From the NCBI RefSeq assembly GCF_000372725.1, contig NW_005200902.1:216843-280842 (forward strand): 64,000 nucleotides of DNA, in the 5' to 3' direction. Shown here piece after piece: positions 10,746-21,303 of the stretch. Every line of letters begins with the position of its first letter. The first letter of the stretch is position 1. Under the pieces are notes generated by a model. It did not search any database, had not been told where the DNA came from, and saw only the letters and a list, made by a program, of their open reading frames with translations. This stretch comes from Emiliania huxleyi CCMP1516. Taxonomy: Eukaryota > Haptophyta > Isochrysidales > Noelaerhabdaceae. A program made the translations under genes and the position numbers.

Positions 10746-11978
10746 ATGGCTCACCGCGAGTCGCCCTCCAAAGACGAGCTCGTGCTGATCCCAGCTATCC
10801 GCAAGGACAGCACAACTGGATACAAGTGCGTGAATTACAACCGCGGCGCGAAGAAGTTCGAGGCAAAGGTGATGGACGGCGGCAAGCGCATCTTTATCGG
10901 CCAATTCGACACCGCCGAGGAGGCGGCCATCGCCTATGCTCGCTCAGAGTACGGCCGTGCTGACGCGGCCAAGATGAAGCAGACCCGCCCCGCTCCGTCT
11001 GCGGTTGGCGCGGCCGCGGTTCGGCAGGCGGAGAAGGAGGGCCTCACCCTCGCCACGAGCGCCAACAAGAGCGGCTACAAGGGCGTCTTCAACAACCCCA
11101 AGGAGCACGGCAGCAACAAGTTCACGCTGCAGGTGAGGGATGGCGGCAAGCTCGTCAACCTCGGCCGCTTCGCGACGCCCGAGCAGGCGGCGCTCTTCTA
11201 CGCCCGCAGGCGGGCGGGCAGGGACACCACCGATCTCACCGCGCCGCCGCCGCCCGCGCCGCCGCCCGCGCCCTCCTCCGCCGCCGGCGCCGAGGCGGTC
11301 AGACAAGCGGGAAGGGAGGGCCTCACCCTGGTCACCAGCTGCAACAGCAACAGCGGCTACAAGGACGTGAGCCGACGCGCGAGCAGAAAGTACAAGCTGC
11401 ACGTGTGGGAGGGGGGCAAGGACGTCCACCTCGGAGTCTTTGGCACCGCCGAGGAGGCGGCTCTCTTCTCCATACGACAGGCTGAATTGTCAGCCATCAA
11501 CGACTCGTGACTAGCTGATGGCCATTCGTAGGCCGCGCTCGCGCGCGCGCGGTACAACATGTTGCCGCCGGAGCAGGCGTCGCCGCGGGCAAGGGCGCTC
11601 GGCGGTGTCCTGGAGGGCGGGCGGCGGGACAGCTCGCGCTGCCGGGACGGCTTTGGGGCGGGGGGCGCAGCGGGGCCGTCCGGGGCGGGCTGCGAGGAGG
11701 AGGAGGGCCTCGACCCGGCAGACGTCATGGCCGGTGCGGTTGCACTCTCGCTGCTCGCCGACCGGCCGCCTTCTTCCCCGAGCGGGCAGAGGGCGACAAA
11801 GCGGCACGCGCGCGGAGCAGCCACACCGAGGGCGGCGGCGGCAGCGGCGGCGGCGGCGGCGGGTGCTGCCCCGCCGAGCGACGACGAGGCGGAGGCGGAG
11901 GCGCACGGGCGCGCCGTCGCCGCGCAGGGCGGAGGTGCGAAGAAGAGAAACCGCGCTGCCGCGCAAGCCTCTACATGA
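10746..11978 (+). CDS. Triple AP2-domain-like DNA-binding protein
   Basis: Probable nuclear DNA-binding protein with three AP2-type repeats. The ATG at 10746 opens MAHRESPSKDEL; an upstream in-frame extension is compositionally poor. Repeat 1 (about residues 23-66) has TGYKCVNYNRGAKKFEAKV then IFIGQFDTAEEAAIAYAR. Repeat 2 (about 108-155) has SGYKGVFNNPKEH then LGRFATPEQAALFYARR. Repeat 3 has SGYKDVSRRASRKYKLHV then LGVFGTAEEA. Read straight through, the frame stops at 11510 inside repeat 3. Removing a 72-bp GC-AG intron (11460-11531) restores AALARARYNMLPPEQ and continues to a stop at 11978, giving about 386 residues. The Pro-rich linker between repeats 2 and 3 and an Ala/acidic tail ending in a basic KKRNRAAAQ segment are low complexity. 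AP2 repeats are known from plants, apicomplexans and algae; the target is unknown. Confidence 0.8.
11460..11531 (+). other. GC-AG intron in the AP2 gene
   Basis: Donor GCTCTC after GAGGAGGCG, acceptor CATTCGTAG before GCCGCGCTC. Removal repairs the third AP2 repeat (EEA-ALARARYN) and bypasses the in-frame stop at 11508-11510. Confidence 0.6.
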
Positions 11979-12306
11979 CTTCTCTCTACGTGTTTGTGGT
12001 GGCACAGCGCCAGTACGTTCATTTCGGTCACCACTCCGCGCGGTGCATTCGGACCCACAAGAGTACATTGATTGCGCATCCGCATATGGAGCGCGGGGGG
12101 CGCCCTGAGATCGGACTTGTTAGCTTGTGTACGTATAGAACCGTGTGTTACGAAGGTGGTACGGGCAAAACCAACTCTGTAATATATCGTGGTACAGGTA
12201 ATATAAAAAAAGAATTGGGACCACACACCGACCGCCCGGCGTGCGCTCCCCAGAGCCGAGACTCATACAAACACCAAGGCGGCGCGCGTGCGACCCGTTC
12301 GTGGTC
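11979..12306. other. Intergenic region between convergent genes
   Basis: Lower-GC spacer with the AT-rich stretch AATATATCGTGGTACAGG near 12180. Nothing further recognised. Confidence 0.4.
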
Positions 12307-15215
12307 TCACTTCGAGTAGCCGCTGCCCCTTCGGTAGATTGGGACGGGCTCCGGCGCCGACCACTCGTCGGAGTGCGCGCGGCGCAGCAGCGACACGGCG
12401 ACGGCGACGCGGGCCGTGGTGGGCGCGTCGCCGACGTAATCGAGCCACAAACGCCGGGCGGCGGCGTGCGGCCAGAGCGGCTCCTCCTCCGCTGGCGCCT
12501 CAGTGCACCCCTCCTCGTGCGTCTCGACCGCCCGGAACGTGCCGCGGAAGCCGCACCCCCGCTCGCACTCAAACTCGTCCGCGCCGGCTCCTGCCTCGCC
12601 CTCCGGGTCGCCCTCGGCCGCCGACTCGCCCTCGCCGCCGCCCGCCCCGCCGCCGCCGCCCCTCCCGCCGCCCGTGCGCAGGTAGCTCCACAGCGCAGCC
12701 TCCAGCTGCAGGAGGAGGGCGCCGCACTCCGCACCGCTCGACGCCGCTCGCACCGCGGCCTGCCACGCCGCCTCGCCAGCCGCTGCCGGCGGCGCAGCGG
12801 CGGGCGGCTCTCCGACTCGCTCTCCTACTCGGCAGAGGCCGTCCCGAGGTGAGCGTGAAGCTTCGCGCCCGCCGGCCCCGCGCGGCGACTACGGCGACCG
12901 GCCGACTCCTCCGCCGGCGAGGGATCGCCGACCCCCGCAGCTAGAGGCTCTGGCCCGATGGCTGCCTGCGCAGCCAGCAGCGCCTCGCGCGCCGCCGGCA
13001 GTCCGAGTGGCGGGTCGCGGGCGCCGCGCGGCTGCGGGCCGTTGCGCCACAGCGCAAAGGGGCCTTCGATCTCCTGCAGCCGAGATGAGCCGAGATGAGA
13101 TCTCCTGCAGCCGCGTGGAGAGCCGCCGCCGAGGCGCAAGAGGGGGGGGGGGGGGCGAGGGCGGGGGAAGAGGGGGGGGGGAGGGGGGGGAGGGAGGGGC
13201 AGCGTGGCGGGGCCAGGGCTGAGCGTGGTGGTTGCAGCGGCGCAAGAGGGGGAAGGAAAGGGTGGTGGGTGGGGTGGGGTTGCTCCTGCAGCCCGTCGGC
13301 TGGCCGCGCCTCGAGCTTCGCGACGCCGGCGAGTAGCTCGTCCTCCTCGAGGTCTTCCTCGTCGCCTGCGGGCGGGGCAACCTCGGCGGATCTCGGCGGA
13401 CCTCGGCGGACCTCGGCGGACCTCGGCGGATCTCGGCGGATCTCGCCGTCGTCGTGCTCGACGTGCCACAGCGCGGGCTCGTCCTCCGACGGAGGCAGAT
13501 ACCGGACCACGCGCGCCTAGGGACACGTCCAGGGACACGTCCAACACGTCCAGGGACACGTCCAACACGTCCAGGGACACGTCCAACACGTCCAGGGACA
13601 CGTCCAACACGTCCAGGGACACGTCCAACACGTCCAGGGACACGTCCAACACGTCCAGGGACACGTCCAACACGTCGACGACATGTCCGGAGCATGTCTT
13701 CCGACGGTGGCAGAGACCCCGCACCACACGTGCCTCCTCGCCGGCCGATCTCGGCTGATCTCGGCCGATCTCGGCTGATCTCGGCTGATCTGGGGTGATC
13801 TCGGCTGATCTCGGCTGATCTCGGCTCGTCTCGCGCGTCTCTCGCCGCCGCACCACGCATACCCGGCGAGGGGGCCGGGGGGGGAGGGGGGGGGGACGCC
13901 GCCTCCTCCGCCTCCTCCGGTGATCCCGAGCGATCTCGGGTGGTCTCGGGCGATGTCGGGTGATCCCGAGCGATCTCGGGTGGTCTCGGGCGATGTCGGG
14001 CTGGTCCCGCGCCTCGCTCTCGCCGACGCCGGCAAAGTGCAGCACCACGCGCGCGCCAACGTGCGGCCCTTCGCTCCTCCACGGCCCCGCGGGCGGCGAC
14101 GGCGCCGGCTCATCGGCCAGTCGGAGCTGCGGCAGCGCCGCCTGCAGCGCGAGATTGGCCGAGATTGGCCGAGACTCGCTCTGGCGCCACATTGGCCGAG
14201 ATTCGCCGAGATTGGATCTGCAGCGAGATTGGATCTGCAGCGCGGGATCAGCCGAGACCAGCCGAGGATCTGTCTCTCGCGGCTAGAGTCGCGGCCTGCA
14301 GCGCGCGCTTGAGCGCCCGCTCGTTGACGCCGCGCTCGTCGAGCGACGCGACCAGCTGCCTCACCTCCTGCCGGCTGCGGTAGAAGCGCCAGCTGCTCCC
14401 TCCCTCCGCCGCGGGAGGGGGCGGCGGCGGCGGCGCTCTCTCTGCCGGCGACGGCGCCGGCGCCGCCGCTCTGCCGCCGCCCCGCCGGCCCTTGCTGCCG
14501 CGGCTCGGCGTGGGCGGCGCGGGCGGCGGCGGCGGCGGCGGGGCGGCTGGCCACGGGGCGGTGATCTCTTCGACATAGAGGCGGCCGCGGCCGCAGCCGT
14601 CGCCGAGCAGCCAATAGCGGTTTCTCTGCCGGTCGGCGCCGAGCGCCTCTGCGCGCAGAGGCAGCGCTGCGAGCTCGGCGAGCTGCGCGCGCTGCTGCGC
14701 GGCCTGCGCCATGCCGTCACAAAAGTCAGCGCGTGCGGTCGCAGCCAAGGCACCGCGTGAGCACTCGGGCGGAGAGAATACAGCTCCGCCCAGCTCCGCC
14801 AGTCAACCCAGCTCAACCCAGCTAGGTCCTCATCATTCCGCATCTAGGCTGGCGCGGCCTGCTGCTCGCGGGCGGACAGCCGGGCGAGCAGCGCCATCGC
14901 GGCGGTGAGCTCCTGTTGGCAGCCGCAGCTGTGAAGAGGCTTCGTGGGACTGCCGGCGGCGAAATTGCGGCCGGTCGGCTCCTGGAAGCGCCACGGACGG
15001 CCGCCGCTCCGGCCCTGCATGCGCGCGGCCACGCCGAGCCGGACAGCCTCCTGCTCGCAGGGGCGGTGCGGGGGGAGGAGGCACGTCTCTCACGCCCGCA
15101 GCGGGGGAGGGGGAGGGGGGGGGGAGAGGGGGGGTCGGTGAGGAGGGGGGGGGGGGGGAGGGGGAGCCCCCCCCCCTTCCCCCGGGGGACAGAGACACAG
15201 ACACACACAGCGCCC

Positions 15216-15276
<61 letters not shown>

Positions 15277-18200
15277 TCGACTCCCACTTCACTTCGCTTC
15301 CCCCCCTCCCCCCTCCCCCTCCTGTTCCCGCCCCCCCTCCCGTCCCCTTTCCCCTTTCCCCTTGACCCCCGCGCGCCTCGTCGGGTGGGGGATCGGCCTC
15401 CTCGTCCTCCTTCCCCTCCTCCTCCTTCCGGCCCTTCTTCTTCTTTGCCCCGTCCGCGGCGCCGCCGTTGCGGCCGCCGCCGCCGCCGCCGTCCGCGCCC
15501 TCGCCGCCGCCCGCGCCGTCCGCGCCGTCCGCGCCGTCCTCTCCGCCCTCGTCCTTGGCCGCCTTCTTGGCCGCCTCCTTGGCCGCCGCCTCGGCCTTTC
15601 CCGCCTCCCGCTTCTCCTTCTCCTCCCGCCTCCGCTCGCGCTCCTTTTCGAGGACGCCTATGCGACGCGCAGAAGAGCAGCCTCCGCACGCAAGGGCACG
15701 AGCCTCCCCTCCAGCCCCCGAGGCTGTCGAAGGCACGCGCCGCTCCGCCCCTCGACGTTGCGCTGCAGCTGCTCGCGTATCGCCGCCGAGGCGGCGGCCT
15801 CGTCCACCAGCCAAGCGAGCAGCGCCGTCTTTGCGCGGAGCGGCAGCTGGTGGTGCTCTGTCGCGCGCAGCAGCTCGCTCGCCTGGAGGCACTCATCATC
15901 GACGAGTTGACTCAGCCGCTGGCTCGAGGGGGGGTGAGCGTCTCCACACGCACGAGGTGGAGGGGCAAGGGCCAGGCTAACCCTCGCGACTCCACGTCTA
16001 GAAAGACAGGAGCCCCACACGGCAAGCAAGCGCAAGGCCCGTGCGCGAGGGAGGCGTGTGTGTGCGTGCGTGCGTGCGTGGGTGGGTGCGTGTGCGTGTG
16101 TGTTGGTTCGCTCGCCTCCTCCAAAGGCGCGTCTGCCGCCGCCGCCGCCGCGCCGCCGCGCCCCGCAGCGAGCCAGCGCAGCAGCAGCCACCGGGCAGCC
16201 TCGGGCCAAGCCCCGCCTCGCAGGGCGGAGCGCGGCATCAGCCGCACGTCCTCCTCCACCCTACACCCGCGCCACGCATCTCGCTCGCTGCCGCCCGCCG
16301 CGCCGGCCGCGTCCGCCGCCGCGTCGAGCAGCGGCCGCAGCAGCGCCGAGTGCAGCTCTGCCAGTAAGTGCGACGGCCGGCGGTGCAGCAGCGCCGCGCG
16401 CAAGTCCTCAACCTACTCTCGGGTCGCCTCGGGTCACCTCGTGCAGCCGTTGGTCCTCTGCCCGCACGCACCGTGCTCCACCTAACGCGGCAGCCAGGGT
16501 CCGTCCTCTGCAGCAGCTCTGCCGTGAGAGGCTCTGTGGGTCGAAGTCCCGGCCGAGTCTCCGGGCTGCTAGTCAGCTCAAGGCAGGACAAGTCTTGCCG
16601 CGGCGTCAGGCACGCATGCGCGTGGTCAGGCTAGCGTCGGCGCCTCGACCGGCGCGAGCGAGAGGGCGGGCCCAAACGAGGCGACGAACTCGCTCGCCTA
16701 GCTGACCAACGGACCAACTGGCCGACTCACTCGTTGACCGAACGAGGCGAAGACCTCTCGCTCGCCATGAGCAGCGGCCCGCTCGTCGGCTGCTCGCGCG
16801 GCGTCAGGTTGAGACGGTAGCGCGGCGTGGGCCACGGCGCGAGCGGCGGGTCAGCGGGCGGCTCTGTGGCAAGCAGCGCGTCCGCGACGGGGTACCGCGC
16901 CTGCGTGGGCAATCTCGGGTGATCTCGGGTGATCTCGGGTGATCTCGGGTCGTCTCACGGGAGCTGTGCCGGTGTGTGTCCTGTGCGCCCGTGGGGCGTG
17001 CACGCGTGTGTCACGAGCCGGAAATCTCGCAGCGACCTCGCGCTCATCTCGTGGCTACGCCAAGTCTCGGCTGTCTCTTCGCCTTCTCTCGGCTGTGTCT
17101 CGGCCGTGTTTCGGCAGTGTCTCGGCCGTGTCTCGCCGCATGGTGTCAGCCCCAGTCCCCCCCCCCCCCCCCTCACCACCACCACTCGTCCCTCCTCTCG
17201 GCTCCCATCTCTCGGCGGCGTCTCTCGCCTCGCGGGCGACGGCCTCCTCCTTCGCGGCCTTGTCCGCCTCCCGCTGCCGCTGCCGCACGCGCCGCTGCTC
17301 CAAAGCCGACTCCTCCACCGCCAGCCTACCCCGCCGAACAGTAGCTCCGCCCTCACAGCTGGGCGCGGCCTCGAGGCCCGCCAGGCCCGCCCCCTCGCCT
17401 CTCGAGCAGCTGCAGCAGCTGGTGCGGCTGCCGGCGCGCGAAGCTCGTGATCTGCTCGCGCAACTTCAGGTAGCCGCCACCGCCCGACGCACGCAGCTTC
17501 CTGTGCGGGGGAGAGAGAGGGGGCGGCGCCGTCGAGTCGCCGCGGCCACGCATTCGTAGCATGTGGCGCAAGTGCGTCTGGCGTGGCATTCCGGCGTGGC
17601 ATCTAGGCGGCGCTTCTTGCTCGCCGATGCGAGCTCACGCGCAACGGCCGCCCGCTCCGCCGCCGCGCGCTCCTCGAAGGAGGCGCGCACCTGAAAGGGG
17701 GGGGGGGGGGCGTCTGCTCCGCGAGGGGTCTGTCTAGGAGGGGTCTCGGAAGCGTCTTGCAAGCGTCTCGGAAGCGTCTCGCAAGCGTCTCGGAAGCGAC
17801 ACCTCGGCCGGCGCCCCCTTCCACAGCACGAGGAGGGCGGCGTGGCAGTGGGCGGCGATGCTGCGCCCCGCCGTGCCCGCCACGGCCGCCTCGACCCCGC
17901 CGTCGCCCCCCGAGGAGCCGGCGGACGAGCTCGCCGAGCAGCTCCCGCCCGCCGCCCCAGCCGCCGCCTCCTCGCCCGCCGCCGCCGCCTCGGCGCCCGA
18001 TGCGGAGGCGGTGGCGGAGGCGGTGGCGGAGGCGGTGGCGGAGGCGGAGGGGCCGGCGGAGGGAGCGGCGGCGGCAGCGGAGGAGGAGGCGCCAGCGGAG
18101 GAGGCGCCAGCGGAGGCGGCGGCGGCGGCGCGCGCGGCCTTGCAGAGCCGCTCGACCCGCGGCTTTGTCTCGTTTGCGAAGAGCTGGAAGGCGGTGCGCG

Positions 18201-19585
18201 CCTTGACGGCTGGCTTGGCAGGCGACCCCGCCTTGCCCTTGGTCAGAGTCCCCGCCGCCGCCGCGGCCGCGCTCTTTGCCGCCTTGGCTGCCCGCGCGAG
18301 CCGCGCCTGTTCACAGGGAGGGTGTGTGAAGAGACGCTGTCCGCAGCTTCTTGCCTCGTGCGATTGAGCCGGCGCCTTCTCCGCCTCGCCGAGCCCCTTC
18401 CACTCTGCGCCCAGCCGAGACATGACCTGCGTCTGGCTGAAGGAGGGGCCGTGCAGCGCCTAGTCGACAGCTCATCAGGGAGGTGTGAACAGAGAGGTGT
18501 GAACAGAGAGGTGTGAACAGGGAGGTGTGAACAGAGAGGTGTGAACAGCGCCTAGCTAGTCGACAGCTCATCGGGAGGCCACACACCCATATGGTCCACT
18601 TCACGGTCGATCGAGCGGTGCAAAGCGGTGGAGTGCAGAGACGCGACACTGGCGAGCGTGCGGCTGCAGAACAGCCGACCACACACCCGAGTACGTGCCG
18701 CGAGCCGCGAGCGCTGGTTCCACGACAGGGCGCCTGTTGCGTCCCGCATCTAGAGCTGCCCGCCCTCAGCTCGGCGGTCAGCGACGGCCGCCTCTCCATG
18801 CAGAACTGCATGTACGCCGTCGCGGGCTTGGAGGGCTTGGCGGACCCGGCGGCGGCACCCGCCTGCTTGGCCGCCTGCTTGCCGCCCTTGCCGCCCTTGC
18901 CGCCCAGGAGGGGCGAGAGAGGGCAGCCGGCCAGCCGCAGCCGCACCCCGCCGCTGCTCTCCACGCGCGCCGGAGAGGGAGGGGAGAGGAGGCCTCCGCC
19001 ATCGCAGGCCGGCGCGGTTGCGTCGCCCGCCGCGCCGCCGTCCGCGCTGCGGTGCGACGCGTGCAGGGCCAGCTGCGACGCGTGCCTCTCGCGGTCCGCC
19101 GCCGCCTTGCCCTCGTACACGCTCCTCTCGGCAGCGGGCAGCTGCTCCCAGGAAGCCTTGAGCAGAGCCTGCAGCTCCTCCTCGGTCGCCTGCGGGCGCT
19201 CCCGCTTGAGCGCGCGCCGCGCCTTCGAGGTGTAGTAGTTCCACGCCGTCTGCGCCCGCCGAGGCGCCTTTCGCGGGTCGTACTCTGCAGCCTCCCCGAC
19301 TCGGCGCTTTCTCGCGCCGCCGTCAGCGCCGCCGCCCACCGCGCCGCCGTCAGCGCCGCCCACGCCGCCGCCGCCCGCCGCACCGCCGCCCGCGCCGCCG
19401 CCCGCCGCGCCGCCGCCTGCCGCGCCGCCGCCGCCCGCCTCCCCCGACGCGAGGGAGCGATACGCCAAGGGCGGTGGTTGAGGCGGCAGCTGTGGCGACA
19501 TTGGGGGAGGGAAGACGTGCTCGAGGCCATGCATGCAGGGGTCGGCGCGGCCTGCGACCGAGAAGGTCCGGGTGAGGCGGGGCAC
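12307..19585 (-). CDS. HMG-box (x3) - DDT - WHIM chromatin-remodelling-associated protein, multi-exon
   Basis: Large nuclear protein combining three HMG-box-like DNA-binding segments with DDT and WHIM motifs, the modules that in BAZ/ACF1/RLT proteins bind ISWI-type remodellers. HMG 1 (about residues 105-170): RRAQTAWNYYTSKARRALK. HMG 2: KPATAYMQFCMERRPSL joined across an intron to TQVMSRLGAEWKGL. HMG 3: AFQLFANETKPRVERL, later LLVLWKGAPAEV joined to RASFEERAAAERAAVA. A DDT-like segment near 16697-16630 reads ASEFVASFGPALSLAPVEAP, followed by HLLAELHSALLRPLLD. WHIM1-like PLRAKTALLAWLVDEAA lies near 15820. WHIM2-like LGADRQRNRYWLL is near 14640 and WRFYRSRQEVRQLV then GVNERALKRAL near 14350. 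The C-terminal exon (stop 12307) has a Cys/His cluster FECERGCGFRGTF. Introns are filled with minisatellites. The start at 19585 is uncertain; Met at 19501 is an alternative. This could be two adjacent genes, but order, strand and lack of an intervening start favour one. Confidence 0.75.
13380..13850 (-). repeat. Intronic minisatellites (11- and 21-bp units) in the HMG/DDT gene
   Basis: About 13383-13443: 11-mer CTCGGCGGACC. About 13520-13680: seven copies of a ~21-bp unit containing ACGTCCAGGGACACGTCC. About 13745-13830: 11-mer GATCTCGGCT(G). All fall between coding exons of the minus-strand gene. Confidence 0.85.
13918..14275 (-). repeat. Tandem duplications of GATCTCGGG- and GAGATTGG-type units
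   Basis: A 40-bp segment starting GTGATCCCGAGCGATCTCGG is directly duplicated at about 13919-13998. Short GAGATTGGCC units follow at 14150-14240. These lie in introns next to the WHIM2-coding exon. Confidence 0.65.
15201..15273 (-). repeat. (CA)n dinucleotide microsatellite in intron
   Basis: Uninterrupted CA/TG run flanked by long G- and C-homopolymer stretches, within the HMG/DDT gene. Confidence 0.9.
16915..17140 (-). repeat. GGGTGATCTC and CTCGGC(T/C)GTGT arrays in introns
   Basis: About 16915-16950 repeats GGGTGATCTC; about 17080-17136 repeats an 11-mer CTCGGCCGTGT. Both lie between coding segments of the HMG/DDT gene. Confidence 0.7.
17735..17800 (-). repeat. 11-bp GAAGCGTCTCG minisatellite in intron
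   Basis: Five to six copies of GAAGCGTCTCG/CAAGCGTCTCG between the two halves of the third HMG box. The same 11-mer array occurs in an intron of the ABC gene at 25985-26040. Confidence 0.85.
18307..18342 (-). other. Introner-like 3' splice motif in the HMG/DDT gene
   Basis: On the minus strand the segment reads AGCGTCTCTTCACACACC... and ends CCTGTGAACAG immediately before the exon coding ARLARAAKAAK. It matches motifs in the histidine phosphatase, SRP receptor, PP2C and glucosylceramidase genes. Confidence 0.6.
18474..18550 (-). repeat. 14-bp GTGTGAACAGAGAG minisatellite in intron
   Basis: Five tandem copies of GTGTGAACAGAGAG (written on the plus strand) inside the intron that splits HMG box 2. 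The unit shares the GTGTGAACAG word with the introner-like motif, in the opposite orientation relative to the gene. Confidence 0.8.
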
Positions 19586-20177
19586 GTGTTACGGTCACGT
19601 GACGCTCTAGGAGGAGGACGGAGGGTACAGACCCTGGCGCTGACCTGCGTGCTGCGCGTCAGGCACGGCTGCGACTGCACTAGTCGGGAGCATGATCGAC
19701 GGATTAGCGTGCGCAGCAGCGACCAGCACCCTCGGCACCGCAAACGCTTGCGACGGTGAGGTCACGCTCAAGCCCTGCCCGAGCGGTAAACTCTCGTTCG
19801 CCGGGCTCCAGCCTCCTTCCAGCATCCTTCAAGCCAAGCTGACTGACTGCCCTACTGTAGGCGGCCCGCCTGAGCGAAAAAATCTTTTTCATGGGGGGCA
19901 CGCTTGCTCGCTTAACACTCACACACACACCGAGCCCGACACATTCGTACGTGTATGCACAGTTCAACACAGAGCACTCAATGCTCCCTGTGTGTGAGTA
20001 CCAGCCCGCACCAGCACGCACCAGTCCGCTCCTACACCACTTCAACAGAGCACGTACACATGTCCCACAAACATACACGCACTCCCCCCTCACACTTTTG
20101 CGTGATGCGCTCCCTTCTCACTTCCCGTCTCCCGTACGAACCCCAATTGCCGTGTCTTCTATGAGATGCCCCCCTCG
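19586..20177. other. Intergenic region
   Basis: Presumed promoter of the HMG/DDT gene and 3' flank of the racemase-like gene. It contains a short (CA)n run near 19918-19930. No gene supported. Confidence 0.4.
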
Positions 20178-21303
20178 TTACATTTCGTTCACGAAGTGGG
20201 CATGTGCGCCTAGGGTAGGGCTCACGGCCACGGAAGCGATGAGCAGCGAGCAGAGCGTGAGCACATCGTACACGGGCAGATTGAACTTCTGGCGCAGCGC
20301 GTTCGAATAGCCTGTGATCTCATATTCGAATAGTAAGGCCGCGAGAATCGGACGGCTAGGGGGCCAGGGCCACCCTCCACCTGGCAGCTCGGTGCACTCG
20401 AGTAGAATCGCACCTTTGGGAGGAGGGATACGCAAGGATGGCGGGGAGGATTTGTGCAGCACGAGCTGCTGGGGCGCACAAACCGATAGGGCTTGGTGCT
20501 GTGGCCGTGAAGGCCTCCACCACCGCCCCGACAATGCCAGCCTCTGCGAGCAACGGGTCCACAGTTGTACCTGAGGCAACCTCTGCGCCGAATCCGCGCA
20601 CCTGCTCCAGCCCGCAGACGCGAAGTCTCTTCAGAGGGACATGTGGCGGAATCAGTGTTTCCGCGTGCCGCTTGAAGTTCGTGCCGTTGGAGGTAAGGAC
20701 GAGGATGACGTCCTCTGGGGGCAGCGACAGCAAGAGAGTCGGCAGCAGGTCGAGAGTCGACATCAGTGTCGGCATCCCGGAGCGCGCGGCGCAGAAAGAG
20801 TTGATGTTGGCCATGAATCCGCATGAAGAGGAGAGGCACCGGCACTCAAGCTCGCGAAGCTCGGCCAAAGTTTGCTTGAGATTGGCAAGGATGAGCTCGG
20901 GCAGGTAGATGTAGACGACGCCCACAGCGCGCCCATTCACTACCCATGGTTCAGTGAACGAGGGATTGCGTGCACGCGGCGGCTGGTTGCCGCCGACTTC
21001 AAAGAGGTGCTGCGGATCGCCCTGAGTCCCGCGGATCCTGACCTCGCCCCGCGTGAGCTGCAGCTGATCAGGTGCGTTCACGGGGTGTCCAGAGACGCAG
21101 ACGGAGAACGTGTATCCTTCTGCTCTCCTGTAGATGATATCCGTTTGGGACAAGCTCTCCGACCCCTGTAGGCTCTGTGGTGCCACCCCCTGTAGGCTCT
21201 GTGGTGCCACCAGATCTCCAAGCACCGCGGTCTTTGCCGTCCGCGGCTGATCAAGTCTGACGATTCCAATCCTCGGAGTCTTAGGCCGCAGCATGGTGAT
21301 CAA
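20178..21303 (-). CDS. Asp/Glu/hydantoin racemase superfamily-like protein
   Basis: Resembles the cytosolic Asp/Glu-racemase-like family, which uses a pair of cysteines for acid-base chemistry; the substrate here is unknown. The N-terminus gives PRIGIVRLDQP, the family's G-I-I/V-R-L-D opening. The first cysteine is in SSCGFMANINSF. DVILVLTSNGTNFK is the conserved central strand-loop, and RVCGLEQVRGFGAEV follows. The second cysteine lies in GAILLECTELP on a separate exon. Removing a GT-AG intron joins ECTELP to GYSNALRQKFNLPVYDVLTL, which matches the family's C-terminal pattern, and the frame ends HFVNEM-stop at 20178. A further intron before GAILLECTELP is required by the frame change. A 24-bp in-frame tandem repeat near 21170-21215 duplicates VAPQSLQG. 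The start could be 21303 or the next Met at 21294. Confidence 0.75.

Noticed and set aside
13454..13798. CRISPR-like regular array of direct repeats
   Set aside because: Units are head-to-tail minisatellites without unique spacers, inside an intron of a eukaryotic gene; no cas genes.
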